Positions 13,819 through 16,293 of a DNA stretch of 16,293 nucleotides are shown here, one piece after another. Source of the stretch: an uncultured Alphaproteobacteria bacterium (lineage in GTDB: Bacteria > Pseudomonadota > Alphaproteobacteria > Rs-D84); the NCBI GenBank assembly GCA_944389685.1, contig CALXNF010000031.1:1-16293 (forward strand). The letters run 5' to 3'. The stretch's first letter is position 1; each line of letters starts with the position of its first letter. Below the pieces are notes generated by a model, which saw only the letters and a program-made list of their open reading frames with translations, had not been told where the DNA came from and did not search any database. The position numbers and the translations under genes were made by a program.

Positions 13819-14433
13819 ATGAAAAAAGTTGTTATTTCCACTTTAGCGGTGCTTATTGCATGTCCTGCGTTTGCAGGTGCCCCTCAACCCAAAGGTGGCA
13901 GCAGTTGGCAAATGTTCGGTTTGGATCCATATATTGGTATACATGGCGGTGCAAGCTATTCTAATTTAAATTATAATTATAATGACACAAAAGAAACTTT
14001 GTCTGATACAGTTTTTCAGGGCAGGGCAGCATTGGGTTTGGAAGTCTGTGATACTGTGCGTTCAGAAATAGAGTGGTCTATATACAGTAAAGCAAAAGAT
14101 ACAGCTTCGTTCGGAGATGTTGAAGATGTTAAGGTAGAAACAAAACTACAAACGTTATTGTGGAATTCTTATTGGGAATTTGGTGATTTCCGTATGGTAC
14201 GTCCATATGTCGGTGTCGGCGTAGGTGCGGCTTTTGCTGATGTGAAACGTGAAATTCCAGACGTTGGTGAGCACAGCAAAAGTCATACCCGCTTTTCTGC
14301 TATGGGTACTTTGGGTGTAACATTTGATATGAATATGTTCGCCATTGATTTGGCAGCTCGTTATAATTATGTAGATATAAACTCTGGTTTACATAACTTT
14401 GGTGGTGATGTAGGTATCAGATTTATGTTTTAA
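13819..14433 (+). CDS. Small outer-membrane beta-barrel protein
   Basis: This is a predicted outer-membrane protein of the OmpA-like/OMP_b-brl type, 204 residues. The signal peptide MKKVVISTLAVLIACPAFA would be cleaved after Ala19. The mature part of about 185 residues alternates polar and hydrophobic residues in strands, for instance PYIGIHGGASYSNLNYNY, VFQGRAALGLEV, VRPYVGVGVGAAFADV, FSAMGTLGVTFDM and FAIDLAARYNYVDI. It ends in IRFMF, a C-terminal Phe that serves as the BAM recognition signal. Eight strands would fit the length. A strong binding site, aggag, precedes the ATG and a hairpin follows. Surface or adhesion roles are known for such barrels but none can be assigned here. A single Cys pair is not present in the mature chain (one Cys, in LGLEVCDTV). 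Confidence 0.85.
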   Translation: MKKVVISTLAVLIACPAFAGAPQPKGGSSWQMFGLDPYIGIHGGASYSNLNYNYNDTKETLSDTVFQGRAALGLEVCDTVRSEIEWSIYSKAKDTASFGDVEDVKVETKLQTLLWNSYWEFGDFRMVRPYVGVGVGAAFADVKREIPDVGEHSKSHTRFSAMGTLGVTFDMNMFAIDLAARYNYVDINSGLHNFGGDVGIRFMF

Positions 14434-14447
14434 TTGAAAAAATGTAT

Positions 14448-14475
14448 AAGCCGTCATTTTATAAAATGACGGCTT
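14448..14475. terminator. Hairpin after the outer-membrane protein gene
   Basis: A perfect 13-base inverted repeat, aagccgtcatttt and aaaatgacggctt, is separated by two bases, so the A/T end forms the loop. It lies 14 bases after the stop codon. The downstream T content is modest (cttta), so it may terminate only partly or protect the 3' end. Confidence 0.75.
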
Positions 14476-14495
14476 CTTTAAAAATAAAAACTTAG

Positions 14496-14507
14496 CTATG
14501 TACATAG
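14496..14507. promoter_or_regulatory. Palindrome upstream of the oleate hydratase promoter, possible operator
   Basis: The 12-base sequence ctatgtacatag is a perfect palindrome placed 2 bases before the candidate -35. It is about the size of a dimer binding site. No matching regulator gene is seen in the window. Confidence 0.4.
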
Positions 14508-14509
14508 TT

Positions 14510-14538
14510 TTAAAGTTTTTATGTGCTCTTAATATAAA
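14510..14538 (+). promoter_or_regulatory. Candidate promoter for the oleate hydratase gene
   Basis: TTAAAG (14510-14515), a 17-base spacer and TATAAA (14533-14538) make a moderate promoter. The leader would be about 27 bases and ends with aagaggt (14561-14567) as ribosome binding site. Confidence 0.45.
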
Positions 14539-14571
14539 TATCCATAAATTAAAAATTGTAAAGAGGTAGAG

Positions 14572-16197
14572 ATGTCAAAAGCTGGGAAAAGTTCTATAAA
14601 GCGCCGTCCATCAAGTACGAATGTATATATGATTGGTTCTGGAATAGGTTCTTTAAGTGCGGCGGTTTATTTAATAAGAGACGCGAAAGTTCCAGGAAGG
14701 AATATTCGTATATTTGAAACATTGGATGTAGATGGTGGTAGTTTAGATGGGGCAGGAGATGCCAAAAAGGGTTTTATTATTCGTGGGGGAAGAATGTTAA
14801 ATATCCCTACATATGAATGTTTACAAGATGTTATGAGTTCTGTTCCTTCAATTGAATTTGATGGTATTTCAATGGAAGACGAGTTTTTAGAATATAATGA
14901 AGAGTTCAAAACTTATTCAAGGGCACGTCTTGTAGATAAAAAAGGTAATAAAGTTGATGTTACGAAAATGGGTTTTTCTTCTGAAGACCGTATCGACATG
15001 GAAAAGCTTATATTATTAGAAACGGAAAAATCTTTGGGGGCGAAACGAATCGATGAAGTTTTTAATAAACACTTTTTTAAAACAAATTTTTGGTTTATGT
15101 GGCAAACTACGTTTGCATTTCAACCTTGGTCTAGTGCCGTTGAATTGCGTAGATATATGATTCGCTTTATGCACGAATTTCCTAGAATTCATACATTAGC
15201 AGGTGTGGCAAGAACTGCCTATAACCAACATGACTCTATTGTAAAACCAATGGTAAACTGGTTGAAAGAACAAGGGGTTCAGGTTGTTTTAGGTGCTACT
15301 GTAGAAGATATCGAATTCGCAGAAAGCTCGAAAGGGAAAATCGTTGCAAATAAATTAATTTATAGACAGCACGGGAAAAGGATAGAGGTAGATATTTTGC
15401 CGACGGATATTGTTACTTTTACAAATGGTTGTATGACAGATAATTCAGACGAGGCTTTTACAGACAATACCGCTAAATATAAAAGAAGTGATACAGCCCC
15501 ATCGTTTGAACTTTGGCGCAAAATCGCGAAGGGGCGACCAGAATTTGGTAATCCGGATGCTTTTTGTGGTTGTCCAGATGAAACTATGTGGATGTCTTTT
15601 ACAGTGACTATAAATAATAATCCTAAATTATTAGATTATATACAGAAATTTACGTTTAATCATCCGGGGGGTGGCGCCTTGGTTACATTTAAGGATTCTG
15701 CGTGGCGCTTATCTTTTGTTGTTGCGAGACAACCCCATTTTAAAAATCAGCCAATGAATACACAAATTTTTTGGGGGTATTCTTTAAATATGTTTACTGA
15801 TGGTGATTTTGTAAAAAAGCCAATGTATAAATGCACTGGAAAAGAAATAGTTACCGAATTAATGGGGCATTTGCATATCCCTAAAAAAGAACAGGCTGAG
15901 ATGTTGGAAGGATTAATATGCCGCACATCAATTATGCCGTATATAGATTCTCAATTCCAACCACGTAAAATTAACGATAGACCGTTGGTTGTGCCGAAAG
16001 GATATGAGAATTTTGCTTTTATTAGTCAATTTGTAGAGGTGCCAGAAGACGTTGTGTTTACAATGGAATATTCCGTAAGGGCAGCGCAACATGCTATATA
16101 TTATTTAATGGGGGTTGATAAGGATTTGACACCAGTTAGTAAGCATCAGTATTCACCCAGAACCTTATTGAATTCCTTTTTAAAATTACATAGTTAA
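14572..16197 (+). CDS. ohyA: Oleate hydratase (MCRA family, FAD-binding)
   Basis: This FAD-dependent hydratase adds water to cis-9 unsaturated fatty acids such as oleate, giving 10-hydroxystearate. It has 541 residues. The nucleotide-binding start is VYMIGSGIGSLSAAVYLIRD (residues 18-37), then FETLDVDGGSLDGAG, then RGGRMLNIPTYECLQD (71-86) and the ELRRYMIRF segment with Tyr195. By spacing, Tyr195 matches the catalytic Tyr of known hydratases (Tyr201 in Staphylococcus, Tyr241 in Elizabethkingia). The Glu that activates water in those enzymes, in a GGREME-type motif, corresponds here to Met75 or a neighbour. From memory, the Rhodococcus enzyme also has Met. His220 in YNQHDS stands where Tyr is usual (YNQYxS). 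The gene stands alone with its own promoter and terminator. Likely roles are detoxifying host or dietary unsaturated fatty acids. Confidence 0.93.
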   Translation: MSKAGKSSIKRRPSSTNVYMIGSGIGSLSAAVYLIRDAKVPGRNIRIFETLDVDGGSLDGAGDAKKGFIIRGGRMLNIPTYECLQDVMSSVPSIEFDGISMEDEFLEYNEEFKTYSRARLVDKKGNKVDVTKMGFSSEDRIDMEKLILLETEKSLGAKRIDEVFNKHFFKTNFWFMWQTTFAFQPWSSAVELRRYMIRFMHEFPRIHTLAGVARTAYNQHDSIVKPMVNWLKEQGVQVVLGATVEDIEFAESSKGKIVANKLIYRQHGKRIEVDILPTDIVTFTNGCMTDNSDEAFTDNTAKYKRSDTAPSFELWRKIAKGRPEFGNPDAFCGCPDETMWMSFTVTINNNPKLLDYIQKFTFNHPGGGALVTFKDSAWRLSFVVARQPHFKNQPMNTQIFWGYSLNMFTDGDFVKKPMYKCTGKEIVTELMGHLHIPKKEQAEMLEGLICRTSIMPYIDSQFQPRKINDRPLVVPKGYENFAFISQFVEVPEDVVFTMEYSVRAAQHAIYYLMGVDKDLTPVSKHQYSPRTLLNSFLKLHS

Positions 16198-16222
16198 AAA
16201 ACGCCCGAGAAGGGCGTTTTTT
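16196..16222. terminator. Bidirectional intrinsic terminator after the oleate hydratase gene
   Basis: Stem aaaaaacgccc (16196-16206), loop gagaa, stem gggcgtttttt (16212-16222). It overlaps the ohyA stop codon on one side and the stop codon of a minus-strand gene on the other, the same design as at tatA/dksA. Confidence 0.92.
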
Positions 16223-16293
16223 ATAGTAATTTAGCAAGAGCCATTTTATTTAAAAAGCCTTCTTCTATTGCACTTAATAGAGATTTCATACCT
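16221..16293 (-). CDS. C-terminal end of an unidentified minus-strand gene
   Basis: A reading frame enters from the right edge and ends in TAA at 16223-16221. The visible residues are G-M-K-S-L-L-S-A-I-E-E-G-F-L-N-K, then M-A-L-A-K-L-L. The stop codon touches the shared terminator, which argues that it is a real gene end rather than chance. The segment looks helical. Too little is visible to name the product. The Met at codon 2 is unlikely to be the start, since no ribosome binding site would fit and the product would be only 22 residues. Confidence 0.5.
   Translation of the reverse strand, partial: GMKSLLSAIEEGFLNKMALAKLL

Noticed and set aside
1..16293. CRISPR arrays, insertion sequences, phage genes, toxin-antitoxin pairs, riboswitches
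   Set aside because: I found no spaced direct repeats, transposase motifs, integrase, recombination sites or known riboswitch signatures on either strand.

Overview
The window is an AT-rich, gene-dense piece of chromosome from a Gram-negative bacterium. It encodes an outer-membrane beta-barrel, LolA, lipoprotein signal peptides, a split twin-arginine (Tat) translocase and divisome genes. The protein types suggest an alphaproteobacterium with a low-GC, fairly compact genome: a DksA with a degenerate zinc site, TatC with Gln where others have Glu, an alphaproteobacterial-style FtsL before FtsI, and a SufS-SufT-SufE cluster. An uncultured host-associated or gut lineage is plausible, but that is an inference. 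The standard genetic code fits, since TGG is used for Trp and TGA is used as a stop. I see no CRISPR array, insertion sequence, prophage or attachment site. There is no gene-free stretch longer than about 200 bases.

Layout. At 1-3093 on the plus strand are the 3' part of thrS, a 47-residue lipoprotein, a SPOR-domain membrane protein and tatA. At 3137-3884 on the minus strand is a trxA-dksA pair, separated from tatA by a shared bidirectional terminator. From 3958 to 5786 a plus-strand operon carries sufS-sufT-sufE (cysteine desulfurase, MIP18-type assembly factor, sulfur acceptor). From 5826 to 7757 come ftsL-like and ftsI (septal peptidoglycan synthesis). From 7802 to 12162 is a tightly packed run of recJ, a second DHH phosphoesterase of the NrnA type, lolA, tatB and tatC. 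An NlpD-like LysM/M23 lipoprotein (12199-13515) follows under its own promoter and looks leaderless. A tRNA-Lys(CUU) gene lies on the minus strand at 13541-13616. Then come a small outer-membrane beta-barrel (13819-14433) and an oleate hydratase (14572-16197), each with its own promoter region. A convergent minus-strand gene enters from the right edge.

How the genes fit together. Much of the window serves the cell envelope: Tat export (TatA apart from TatBC), lipoprotein sorting (LolA), septation (FtsL, FtsI, the SPOR protein, the NlpD-like amidase activator) and an outer-membrane protein. The rest is core metabolism and stress response: ThrRS, thioredoxin, DksA, Fe-S assembly, DNA repair (RecJ) and nucleotide turnover (NrnA). 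Most genes look ordinary and housekeeping. I did not find a convincing undescribed system. The points worth a second look are:
- a DksA that has lost all four zinc-ligand cysteines;
- a GTG-initiated, apparently leaderless nlpD-like mRNA;
- a repeated extended -10 promoter word;
- overlapping divergent -10 elements;
- a KTA in place of KTG in FtsI;
- active-site substitutions in the oleate hydratase;
- a tiny lipoprotein with a PPxF motif.
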